DNA from: Smithellaceae bacterium
GTDB lineage: Bacteria; Desulfobacterota; Syntrophia; Syntrophales; Smithellaceae
Reading direction: 5' to 3'
DNA: 12,746 nt
NCBI GenBank assembly: GCA_028701435.1
Contig: JAQVQT010000039.1
Location: 1 to 12,746 of the forward strand
Shown in pieces: positions 1 to 7,162 of this stretch. Every line of letters begins with the position of its first letter. Position 1 is the first letter of the stretch. Under the pieces are notes generated by a model. That model had not been told where the DNA came from. It searched no databases and saw only the letters and a list, made by a program, of their open reading frames with translations. The position numbers and the translations under genes were made by a program.

Positions 1-155
1 TTTACGACGCGTTCATGAAGTTCATGGAAACGAACGCTGAGGAACTCCTGGTGGTGAGCCCCGACGACGGCAACATTGTGCTGGGCGTGCTTCGCCACGA
101 CGATTTGATTGCCGCTTATTCCGCGGAGCTCAACCGGCGGAAAAACAGCGGGTGA
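1..155 (+). CDS. C-terminal end of a CBS-domain protein (possibly a ClC-type chloride channel), 5' truncated
   Basis: Only the last 50 codons are present, read in the frame starting at base 3 and ending at TGA 153-155. The peptide contains the run LLVVSPDDGNIVLGVLRHDD followed by LIAAY, which looks like the second half of a CBS motif: beta strands around a short turn, a 'xGVLxxxDLI' strand-helix, then a charged tail. CBS domains bind adenosine nucleotides and regulate the protein they are attached to. The 'GVLxxxDLIAAY' ending resembles the C-terminal CBS pair of bacterial ClC chloride channels, but IMPDH-like, transporter or stand-alone CBS proteins cannot be excluded because the rest lies outside the window. 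It is convergent with the pilR-like gene, with 18 bases between the two stop codons. Confidence 0.6.
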   Translation, partial: YDAFMKFMETNAEELLVVSPDDGNIVLGVLRHDDLIAAYSAELNRRKNSG

Positions 156-173
156 GCGAAGGGCGTTCTTTTT
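154..173 (+). terminator. Weak Rho-independent-like terminator after the CBS-domain gene
   Basis: Right after the stop codon, GAGCG (154-158) can pair with CGTTC (164-168), including one G-T wobble, around the five-base loop AAGGG. It is followed at once by five T (169-173). Hairpin plus T-run is the intrinsic terminator pattern, but the stem is only five pairs, so strength is uncertain. It lies exactly between two convergent genes, where a terminator is expected. Confidence 0.4.
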
Positions 174-1538
174 CTACTCAATGCCCAGCTTTTCGATCCG
201 GTATTTCAGGGAATCGCTGGTAACGCCCAGCAGCTCCGCCGCTTTGGTTTTGATGCCCTTGGTCTTCTGCAGCGCCTTTTCGATCGCCCGTTTCTCCATG
301 CGGTTCATCTCCGCGTTCAAATCGATTCCCGTATCGGGGATCTGCAGATCCATCGAACCTGCCGGCGCGTCCGCATCCGTCGTCAGCACCAGATTTTCGG
401 GCAGAATGATGTTGGAGGTCTCCATCGCAACGCCCCGTTCGATGATGTTTTCCAGTTCGCGGATATTTCCGGGAAATGGATATTCCATCAGCAGCTCCAT
501 GGCATAAGAGGAAATCGTCCGCACTTCCTTTCCGAAATCGCGCGCGTATTTTTCGATGAAATGCCGGGTCAAAAGCGGGATGTCCTCCTTCCTTTCGCGA
601 AGCGGCGGCATGTGGATCGGAATGACATTGAGGCGGAAATACAAATCTTCGCGGAAAGATCCCCTGGCGACTTTTTCCTTCAGATTCTGATTGGTGGCGG
701 AGATGATGCGCACGTCCACCGTAATATCCCTGTCGCCCCCGATGCGGCGAAAGGTCTTCTGCTGCACCACCCTTAAAAGCTTCACCTGCAGAACGGGTGG
801 AAGCTCCCCGATCTCATCCAGAAAAACGGTTCCGCCCCGGGCCAGTTCAAACAGGCCCGCCCGGTCTCCGTAGGCGCCGGTAAAGGACCCCTTCATGTAG
901 CCGAACAGCTCGCTTTCCAGCAGGTTTTCCGGAATCCCGCCGCTGTTGATGGCCATGAACGGCATCGCCGCGCGGGAGGAGTTTTCGTGAATGGCGCGGG
1001 CGACCAGTTCCTTGCCCGTGCCGCTTTCGCCCAGAATCAAAATATTGGCCGGCGTATTGGCCACCTTGCGAATGGTCGCGAAGACCTTGGCCATCTCCCG
1101 GCTGGTCCCGATCATGCCGTAAAACGAGGTCTCCGCCGCCGGATTTTTCTTCACCGTCTGCCCCTCGCCCAGCGATCCCTGCTTTAACAGGGCCTGCCGG
1201 ACAATCTGCTTCAATTCGTCGATGTTGCCGCTTTTCTCCACGTAATCATACGCGCCTTCCTTCATGGCATTGACGGCCGTCTCGCCGGAAGCGTAGGCGG
1301 TAATCAGAATGACCACGGTTTCCGGTCGATGCTCCTTGATGGTTTTCAAAAACTCGATGCCGTCGATCTTGGGCATCTTCAGATCCGTGATCACCAGATC
1401 ATAGGCGGTTTTGCGGCACAGGCTGATCGCCTTCTCGGGTTTGCCGACGCAGGTGACATCATAGCCTTCCTTGGCCAGCATAATTTCCATGAACTCTCTC
1501 ATCTCCTGATTATCATCCAGAACCAGAATTTTCGCCAT
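174..1538 (-). CDS. pilR: PilR-like sigma-54-dependent response regulator (NtrC family)
   Basis: This 454-residue protein has the three-part NtrC-family layout. A receiver domain (about 1-120) has acidic residues D8/D9, the phosphate-accepting D52 and the switch T80/K102. A central AAA+ ATPase (about 138-385) has Walker A GESGTGK near 170-176, Walker B ending in LDE near 240-242 and the sigma-54 contact loop GSFTGA near 217-222. A C-terminal Fis-type helix-turn-helix (about 412-454) includes KAAELLGV. Such proteins, once phosphorylated, use ATP to open sigma-54 RNA polymerase promoters; PilR does this at the pilin gene. The start has an excellent AAGGAG (1546-1551 on the opposite strand) seven bases upstream. 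It lies 18 bases after the kinase gene and is surely co-transcribed with it. Two small deviations: GSFTGA instead of GAFTGA, and K-S instead of K-P after the receiver lysine. The PilR name rests mainly on the PilS-like partner; another NtrC-type role is possible. Confidence 0.88.
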   Translation of the reverse strand: MAKILVLDDNQEMREFMEIMLAKEGYDVTCVGKPEKAISLCRKTAYDLVITDLKMPKIDGIEFLKTIKEHRPETVVILITAYASGETAVNAMKEGAYDYVEKSGNIDELKQIVRQALLKQGSLGEGQTVKKNPAAETSFYGMIGTSREMAKVFATIRKVANTPANILILGESGTGKELVARAIHENSSRAAMPFMAINSGGIPENLLESELFGYMKGSFTGAYGDRAGLFELARGGTVFLDEIGELPPVLQVKLLRVVQQKTFRRIGGDRDITVDVRIISATNQNLKEKVARGSFREDLYFRLNVIPIHMPPLRERKEDIPLLTRHFIEKYARDFGKEVRTISSYAMELLMEYPFPGNIRELENIIERGVAMETSNIILPENLVLTTDADAPAGSMDLQIPDTGIDLNAEMNRMEKRAIEKALQKTKGIKTKAAELLGVTSDSLKYRIEKLGIE

Positions 1539-1556
1539 GCTTGCGCTCCTTTGATC

Positions 1557-3215
1557 TTACCGGCAGGGCAGCCAGACCGTGATCGCGGTCCCCTCATGGA
1601 CCCTGCTCTGTATCGTGATTCTGCCGCGGTAGCCGTCAACGATGCGGCTGACAATCGCCAGACCCAGCCCCGTTCCCCGCTCCTTGTTGGTAAAGAACGG
1701 CTCAAAAATCTTTTTCAGGTCCTTTTCTTCAATGCCGCATCCATCGTCCGTGACTTTGATTTCGGCATAGTCTTTTTCATCTTCCAGCCGCACGGTCCGG
1801 ATTTCAAGACGAATTCGGCCCTTCCCGTCCATGGACTGCAGGGCGTTGGTCAGCAGGTTTTGAAGGATCTGACGAATCTGCTCTTCATGGGCCAGCGCCT
1901 GAGTCTCCCCGGAAATCTTTTTTTCCAGCTGAATGTCGCGGCTCCAGTCGTCGGACATTTTCACGTTTTCCACCACTTCTTCGGCAACGTCATTAACCCG
2001 AATGGACTGCTGAACCTGGGGCACGGGACGGGCCAGCAGAAGGAAATCCCTCACAAAGTTTTCCAGGCGGTCTTTCCCGCGCAAAATGATCTGCATGAGC
2101 CTTTTGTCCGTTTCATCCAGGTTTGGAGTCTGCGCCATCAACTGGATCGATCCGGTAATCGATGCCAGCGGATTTCTCATTTCATGGGCGAGACCGGCGG
2201 CCATTTCACCGATCAGAGCGAGCCTTCTGCTTTTCTCGAGATTTTCCTCCATGAGCCGGATCTCCGTCATGTCCTGAAAAATCAGAATATGTCCGATCTG
2301 TTCGTTTTTGCGGTCTTTCAAAGGGGAAAGCGCATACCCCAGATACATCGGCGCCCCGTCCCTGCCGTCGATTCTTGTTTCACCCTTGGGTTTCATCAGC
2401 GGGTCTTCCCCGGCGGAAAACAGAGGGGCGAACACGGGAAAAACATCTTCGATCTGACGGTTTTCCACGGATCGAAGCGGGCGGCCGGTAATCCTTTCTG
2501 CGGACCGGTTGAAGGTCTTGATCCGGCCCTGAAGGGTTGTCGTTAGAATGCCGGTGTCCACCGATTCGATGATGCTGCGAAAAAGAAGATCCAGTTGGTC
2601 AAAAGCTGATTCCTTTTCCGCCAGAAGGGATCTGGCCTTTTTTTCCTGCTCGACCACAAAGCTGGCCAGGAAAGCGAGAATGTAAAACGACAGAATGTGG
2701 ACCGTGATCCGAATGAAAACATCTCCCGCTTCCAGTGTGTAATCGCGGCCGGTGTCGTAAAAAGTCGGAATCACTCCGAAATATTCAAGATCCAGCACCA
2801 GGCCGTACGCAATGCTGCAGGCCGACGCAAAAATTAAAGCACCCCTGCGACCCAGGAAAATGGCGGCATAAATGATGACCAGGGTGTAGAGAAGGGAGTA
2901 GTTGCTGCCGATGCTGCCGGTCAGATACACCAGAAACGAAACCAGCGCGATATCCACGGACAACTGAAAATAAATATTGATCTGAAAATACTTTTTTTTT
3001 CGTAAAAGCAGTGTATAAACGATGGACAGGATGTACATGGCAATGATCACGGCGTAAATGGCGTGCAGAACATCCCGGGAAATGAAGATAATTGATTTGA
3101 TGGTGCCCAGAAACAGAGTCACCAGCAGAAACGCGGAGAGAATGAGCACTCTGCTCACGATCAGCAGCTTGAGTCTTCGCCAGGTTCTCTCGTCATGTTC
3201 CATCGGTTGCCGCAT
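1557..3215 (-). CDS. pilS: PilS-like membrane sensor histidine kinase
   Basis: The 552-residue protein begins with about six hydrophobic segments (roughly 17-40, 50-71, 83-98, 108-120, 125-143, 168-188). The segment VYLTGSIGSNYSLLY (96-110) resembles the conserved membrane core of PilS. A PAS domain follows (about 205-320). Next is a HisKA dimerisation domain with the phosphoacceptor H344 in GLAHEMRNPL, then a HATPase domain with N-box N457, G1 box DDGCG (490-494), F box near 503-509 and G2 box GTGLGLA (514-520). All catalytic boxes look intact. The kinase should sense a membrane signal (the pilin itself in known PilS) and phosphorylate the regulator encoded next. The ATG at 3215 is chosen because weak GGAG/GGA sequences lie 7-20 bases upstream; an ATG at 3203 has none. 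Because no pilus genes are visible, pilS is the likeliest name, not a proven one. Confidence 0.88.
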   Translation of the reverse strand: MRQPMEHDERTWRRLKLLIVSRVLILSAFLLVTLFLGTIKSIIFISRDVLHAIYAVIIAMYILSIVYTLLLRKKKYFQINIYFQLSVDIALVSFLVYLTGSIGSNYSLLYTLVIIYAAIFLGRRGALIFASACSIAYGLVLDLEYFGVIPTFYDTGRDYTLEAGDVFIRITVHILSFYILAFLASFVVEQEKKARSLLAEKESAFDQLDLLFRSIIESVDTGILTTTLQGRIKTFNRSAERITGRPLRSVENRQIEDVFPVFAPLFSAGEDPLMKPKGETRIDGRDGAPMYLGYALSPLKDRKNEQIGHILIFQDMTEIRLMEENLEKSRRLALIGEMAAGLAHEMRNPLASITGSIQLMAQTPNLDETDKRLMQIILRGKDRLENFVRDFLLLARPVPQVQQSIRVNDVAEEVVENVKMSDDWSRDIQLEKKISGETQALAHEEQIRQILQNLLTNALQSMDGKGRIRLEIRTVRLEDEKDYAEIKVTDDGCGIEEKDLKKIFEPFFTNKERGTGLGLAIVSRIVDGYRGRITIQSRVHEGTAITVWLPCR

Positions 3216-3259
3216 AGATTGTTCCGTTGCTTCTCCGTATTCGAACGTTAAACTGCTTT

Positions 3260-3265
3260 TATAAT
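3260..3265 (+). promoter_or_regulatory. Perfect TATAAT -10-like element, candidate comEC promoter
   Basis: A perfect TATAAT lies on the + strand, 34 bases before the first possible comEC ATG and 64 before the preferred one. There is no convincing -35 hexamer 16-18 bases upstream (sequence near 3237-3243 is poor), so it would need an activator or be weak. It overlaps the -10 of the opposing pilS promoter by five bases, so polymerases could not occupy both at once. It could also be a by-product of the AT-rich tract. Confidence 0.3.
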
Positions 3266-3289
3266 ATTTTATATTTTTTAGCCAATCAA
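3261..3289 (-). promoter_or_regulatory. Sigma-70-type promoter for the pilS-pilR operon
   Basis: Reading the - strand, TTGATT (3289-3284, 4 of 6 to TTGACA) and TATTAT (3266-3261, 5 of 6 to TATAAT) are separated by exactly 17 bases. Transcription would begin near 3254, giving a leader of about 39 bases before the kinase ATG at 3215. The region is AT-rich compared with the flanking genes, as expected for a promoter. No -24/-12 sigma-54 pattern is visible here. Confidence 0.55.
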
Positions 3290-3323
3290 TTGAATGACTC
3301 CCGTGGAGAGAAGCTGTTCACCC

Positions 3324-5855
3324 ATGCGCAGACCTTTATGGTATCCTCTGGCCGCCCTGATGGCCGGCATTCTGATCGGTGATCGCATCGCCTTGCCCCC
3401 CGCGGTTTTGCTGGCCGGAATACCGCCGGTTCTGGCGCTCCTGCTTTTGAGCGTCAGACGCCGCTGGAACGCCGCCGGCCTTATTCTGCTTCTCCTGTTG
3501 ATGCTGACGGCCGGGATGTTGAATATCCAGAGGCAGCCCTTTCTTGCCCTTCAGGACCGGCATATTCTGCGACTGGCCGATCAGGGAAAGATGACCCTGG
3601 AGGGCGTTGTGCTTTCCAGCGAACAGGCACTTCCCGAAAAAAACACGCTGATCGTTCGTTGCCGAAGAGTCCTTCAAAACCATGCGCCCGCACCCGTAAC
3701 GGGGAAAATTCGCGTGGCGATACCCCCCGAACTTTCCTTTCAATACGGGGATTTCATCCGTTTTCATACGAAAATTAAAAAAATTCAAGGTTTTCACAAT
3801 CCCGGCGGCTTTGATTACGAACGCAGCCAGAACCGCAGCGGACTTTATGTTTCCGGATTTGTCTCCGACCGCTCGGGGATTGTTCTGATCCGCCCTGACG
3901 CCGCAAGCGGCATCAGGTTGAAGCTGGAATGCTTTCGACTGTATCTGAAGCGCCTGATGGAAGCCCATGCCCCTTCCCCGCAGAGGGAAATCCTGCAGGC
4001 CATGACGATCGGCAATCAAAAAGCCATTCCGCAGGATGTGCGCGATCATTTCGCCCAAACCGGAACCTCGCATATTCTGTCTATTTCCGGGCTGCACGTC
4101 GGCATCGTCGCGGCATCTGCTTTTTTCCTGTTGCTTTTGGCGTTCAAGTCCTCGGAATATTGCATGCTGAAATTCAACATCATCAAAGCGGCGACGGCCG
4201 CCGCTATGGTTCCGGTCCTGATCTACGCGCTGGTCGCCGGAATGGGAACCCCCGTTCTTCGCGCCACCCTCATGACGCTGGCTTTTCTTGCCGCGATGCT
4301 GATCGGCAGGCCCAAAGACCTCTACAATATCCTTGCCGGCGCGGCGCTGATCATCCTGATCGCCTCACCCGAGGCGCTCTACGAGATTTCATTCCAACTG
4401 TCTTTCAGCGCGGTCTTTGCCATTCTTTACACGGTTGACAAGCTGGGCAAACGGCAGGTGCCCCTGCCCTCATCCACACCCCGCTGGATTTCGGCGGGCA
4501 TCGGCCGCCTGTACCTTTTCTTTCTGGTTTCCGCCGCCGCTGCGCTGGGAACCCTGCCGATCATCGCCTTCTACTTCAACCGCGTTTCCGCCGTTACGCT
4601 CATCGCCAATCTTGTCGCGGTTCCCCTGCTGGGCATTCTGGCGCTGATTCCCGCCATGATTTTCATCCTGACGTCTGTGTTCTCGGAGGCGCTTGCCGGT
4701 TTTTTCATTTCCATCGCTTCTTTTTTCACCGGCATCGCGGTCCGCATCATTGAAGAGCTGGCTTTGCTTCCCTGGTCCTCTTTCAGCTTTGTAAAACCAA
4801 ATGCCGTGGAAATAGCGCTTTTCTATGCGTTGATGTACTTCCTGATCGCGGCCCTGTCTCCGGAAAGCCCAAAGGACCTTCAGAAAGTTTCGTCGCGCCG
4901 GCCGTTTTGGATCAAAACGGGCCTCCTGATCTGCACGGCGCTGATTCTGGCCGATGCCGCTTTCCTTGTCCTGAAAGACCGGTATTCCAGTCATTTGAAC
5001 ATCACGGCCATCGATGTCGGCCAGGGCTCGTCAACCCTTGTTCAGATGCCCGGGGGCATGAACATGCTGATTGACGGCGGAGGGTTTCACGACAGTTCCT
5101 TTGACATGGGCCGGGCCGTGATCGCCCCCTTTCTTTACGCCAAAAGAATTCGAAAGGTCGATATCGCCGTGCTGACGCATCCTCACCCGGATCATCTTCA
5201 GGGTCTGATTTATATTCTCAACAACTTTGACGTCCGGGAAGTTTGGCATACCGGTCTCACAGCCGACGACGATCTCTACCGTCTGTGGGAAAAAACCATT
5301 GTCGAACGCGGCGTAAAAGTCAGAAACCTGTCGGCGAAATCGCCGTCTGAAGTTGTATCCGGCGTGAACTTCCAATTCCTGTGGCCCTTGCGTCCGCCGT
5401 CTCCCGGTGTCCCGGACCTTTCCTACGAAGAAACCAACGACAGCTCTCTGGTGATGAAAATCACTTACGGAACAAGGCGTTTTCTGGTGACCGGCGACAT
5501 CTCCGCATCCATTGAAGCGTTTTTGACCGCTTCGGGAAAAGACCTTCAAAGCGATGTTCTTTTTGTGCCGCATCACGGCTCATTCACGTCCAGTTCGCCG
5601 GACTTTATCCGCGCCGTATCCTGCCGCTATGCCGTCATCAGCGCCGGAAAAAACAATGTGTTTCGCCACCCCCATCCCGCCGTTCTGGAGCGCTACCGGT
5701 CCGCCGGCGCCGCCGTCTTCCGTACGGACCGGGACGGCGCCGTGGCCATCGATTCCGACGGGCAGTCTCTTCGTGCCACCCCTTGGATCAAAAAGCCGAA
5801 GCCTGACCGTATGAAGCGCCGGGCCCCGAATATTTCATTGCCAACAACCGGTTGA
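3324..5855 (+). CDS. comEC: ComEC/Rec2 DNA-uptake channel protein
   Basis: ComEC carries single-stranded DNA across the inner membrane during natural transformation. The reading frame is open from an ATG at 3294 (853 residues), but that ATG has no ribosome binding site. The ATG at 3324 (843 residues) follows GGAGAGAAG (3305-3313) and starts directly with MRRPLWYPLAALMAGILIG, the typical ComEC membrane start, so it is preferred. In 3294-based numbering, two N-terminal hydrophobic segments precede a soluble N-terminal domain (about 85-210, DUF4131 type). Then comes the multi-helix competence domain (about 235-540) with the motif ILSISGLHVG near 262-271. The C-terminal metallo-beta-lactamase-like domain (about 568-840) shows AIDVGQG, LIDGGG, THPHPDH near 628-634, TGDIS near 733 and PHHGS near 758-762. 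Metal-ligand motifs appear complete, fitting a nuclease role for this domain. Length is normal. It is divergent from pilSR and 37 bases upstream of hisS. Confidence 0.93.
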   Translation: MRRPLWYPLAALMAGILIGDRIALPPAVLLAGIPPVLALLLLSVRRRWNAAGLILLLLLMLTAGMLNIQRQPFLALQDRHILRLADQGKMTLEGVVLSSEQALPEKNTLIVRCRRVLQNHAPAPVTGKIRVAIPPELSFQYGDFIRFHTKIKKIQGFHNPGGFDYERSQNRSGLYVSGFVSDRSGIVLIRPDAASGIRLKLECFRLYLKRLMEAHAPSPQREILQAMTIGNQKAIPQDVRDHFAQTGTSHILSISGLHVGIVAASAFFLLLLAFKSSEYCMLKFNIIKAATAAAMVPVLIYALVAGMGTPVLRATLMTLAFLAAMLIGRPKDLYNILAGAALIILIASPEALYEISFQLSFSAVFAILYTVDKLGKRQVPLPSSTPRWISAGIGRLYLFFLVSAAAALGTLPIIAFYFNRVSAVTLIANLVAVPLLGILALIPAMIFILTSVFSEALAGFFISIASFFTGIAVRIIEELALLPWSSFSFVKPNAVEIALFYALMYFLIAALSPESPKDLQKVSSRRPFWIKTGLLICTALILADAAFLVLKDRYSSHLNITAIDVGQGSSTLVQMPGGMNMLIDGGGFHDSSFDMGRAVIAPFLYAKRIRKVDIAVLTHPHPDHLQGLIYILNNFDVREVWHTGLTADDDLYRLWEKTIVERGVKVRNLSAKSPSEVVSGVNFQFLWPLRPPSPGVPDLSYEETNDSSLVMKITYGTRRFLVTGDISASIEAFLTASGKDLQSDVLFVPHHGSFTSSSPDFIRAVSCRYAVISAGKNNVFRHPHPAVLERYRSAGAAVFRTDRDGAVAIDSDGQSLRATPWIKKPKPDRMKRRAPNISLPTTG

Positions 5856-5892
5856 TATGCTAGAAGCACTCGATTTATTTTGGAATATAACT

Positions 5893-7155
5893 ATGGAAAA
5901 AATAACCGCCATCAAAGGCATCAAGGATATTCTCCCCAAGGATTCCCCCGTCTGGCACCGGGTGGAGCTCGCGGCCCGCGGGATTTTTGAATGCTTCGGC
6001 TTTTGTGAAATCCGCGTCCCCATCATGGAGAAAACGTCGTTGTTTCAGCGCAGTATCGGCGAAACCACCGACATCGTCGAAAAGGAGATGTACACCTTCC
6101 GCGACCGCGATGATGAGCTCCTGACACTGCGCCCGGAAGCCACGGCATCCGTCATTCGCGCCTATATTGAACATAATCTCTCTGCGTCCGATCCGGTGAC
6201 CCGGCTTTACACCATGGGCCCCATGTTCCGCCGCGAACGTCCGCAAAAGGGCCGCTTCCGCCAATTCCACCAGATCGATGTGGAACTCTTCGGAGACGAC
6301 AGCCCCGCCTCCGACGCGGAAGTCATCTTCATGCTGATGCATTTTTTGCAGTCCCTGAAGGTCGAAAACCTTTCGCTGGAAATCAATTCCCTGGGCTGCA
6401 AAGCCTGCCGTCCGGTTTTTTCCAAAGCGGTGGTCGATTATTTGAAAGGCCGGGATAGCTCCCTGTGCCCCGACTGCCAGAGGAGAATTCACACCAACCC
6501 GCTGCGCGTTTTTGACTGCAAGGTGGAATCCTGCGGCGAGGTAATTGCCGGCGCTCCCCGCATTTTGAACTTTCTGTGCTCGGAATGTTCGGAACATTTT
6601 TCCCGGGTCAAGGGCTATCTTAATGAGCTGAATCTGTCCTATGAAATCAACCCGCAAATGGTTCGCGGCCTGGATTACTACACAAGGACGGCCTTTGAAG
6701 TGAAATCCGGCGAGCTGGGCGCGCAGAATTCCCTGGCGGGGGGCGGCCGCTATGACGGCCTGGTCCAATATCTGGGCGGTCCCGACGTTCCCGGCATCGG
6801 GTTCGGCATCGGAATGGAAAGACTGATCGCCTGTCTTCCGCCCGACGGCGAAGCCCCCTCTTCGACGGACATTTTTGTCGCCGCACTCGGAGAGCAAGCG
6901 CAGAAGATCGCCTTTACACTGACCCAGGAACTGCGCCGAAGGGGAATTTGCGCGGCCATGGATTATTCCGGCAAAAGCCTGAAAAGTCAGATGAAGCGCG
7001 CGGACAGGCTCCACAGCGCTTACACGCTGATCTTCGGGGACCGGGAAATCGAGGAAAACTACGCCGAACTGCGCGACATGAATACGAAAAATCAACAACG
7101 TCTGCCGCTGGAGCATCTTCTGGAAGCGGTTACGGATCTTTTAAAAGCGAGGTAA
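5893..7155 (+). CDS. hisS: Histidyl-tRNA synthetase
   Basis: This class II synthetase attaches histidine to tRNA-His. An in-frame ATG at 5857 adds 12 residues that do not resemble the family; the ATG at 5893 gives MEKITAIKGIKDILP, the usual HisRS start, and a normal length of 420. No strong ribosome binding site is visible for either (only GGA near 5882). Visible are motif 2 (MFRRERPQKGRFRQFHQIDV, 111-130), the histidine-specific RGLDYYTRT (258-266), GGGRYDGL (283-290) and motif 3 GIGFGIGMERL (301-311), then an anticodon-binding domain (about 325-420). The middle region carries eight cysteines in four pairs: C169/C172, C192/C195, C209/C214 and C229/C232. These would suit zinc binding and are absent from the E. 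coli enzyme. It is followed seven bases later by aspS. Confidence 0.96.
   Translation: MEKITAIKGIKDILPKDSPVWHRVELAARGIFECFGFCEIRVPIMEKTSLFQRSIGETTDIVEKEMYTFRDRDDELLTLRPEATASVIRAYIEHNLSASDPVTRLYTMGPMFRRERPQKGRFRQFHQIDVELFGDDSPASDAEVIFMLMHFLQSLKVENLSLEINSLGCKACRPVFSKAVVDYLKGRDSSLCPDCQRRIHTNPLRVFDCKVESCGEVIAGAPRILNFLCSECSEHFSRVKGYLNELNLSYEINPQMVRGLDYYTRTAFEVKSGELGAQNSLAGGGRYDGLVQYLGGPDVPGIGFGIGMERLIACLPPDGEAPSSTDIFVAALGEQAQKIAFTLTQELRRRGICAAMDYSGKSLKSQMKRADRLHSAYTLIFGDREIEENYAELRDMNTKNQQRLPLEHLLEAVTDLLKAR
7149..7152 (+). promoter_or_regulatory. Ribosome binding site of aspS inside the end of hisS
   Basis: GAGG lies ten bases before the GTG at 7163 and within the last codons of hisS (stop 7153-7155). 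It supports the GTG as the true aspS start. A nearby ATG at 7156 is in another frame and opens only a short reading frame. The arrangement points to translation of aspS coupled to hisS. Confidence 0.55.
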
Positions 7156-7162
7156 ATGTTTT

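Noticed and set aside
1329..2546. 405-codon open frame on the + strand opposite pilS/pilR
   Set aside because: It is antisense to two genes with clear domains and motifs, has no recognisable domain and spans the boundary of both genes; it is best explained by codon bias.
3294..3323. ATG at 3294 as the comEC start
   Set aside because: No ribosome binding site precedes it, and the ten extra residues are not hydrophobic or ComEC-like; the ATG at 3324 has GGAGAGAAG upstream. It is not fully excluded.
3336..4097. 253-codon open frame on the - strand opposite comEC
   Set aside because: Its composition is rich in Gln/Arg/Gly as expected for the complement of a hydrophobic membrane protein; no supporting signal.
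5852..5881. TTGATA-18 bases-TATTTT as a hisS promoter
   Set aside because: The -10 is only 4 of 6, and the start would leave almost no leader before the ATG at 5893, so it is too weak to annotate.
5875..7116. 413-codon open frame on the - strand opposite hisS
   Set aside because: It mirrors the codon bias of hisS, whose motifs are all intact; no domain or ribosome binding site seen.
7156..7158. ATG just before the aspS GTG
   Set aside because: It is out of frame with AspRS; the GTG at 7163 matches the family N-terminus and the GAGG spacing.
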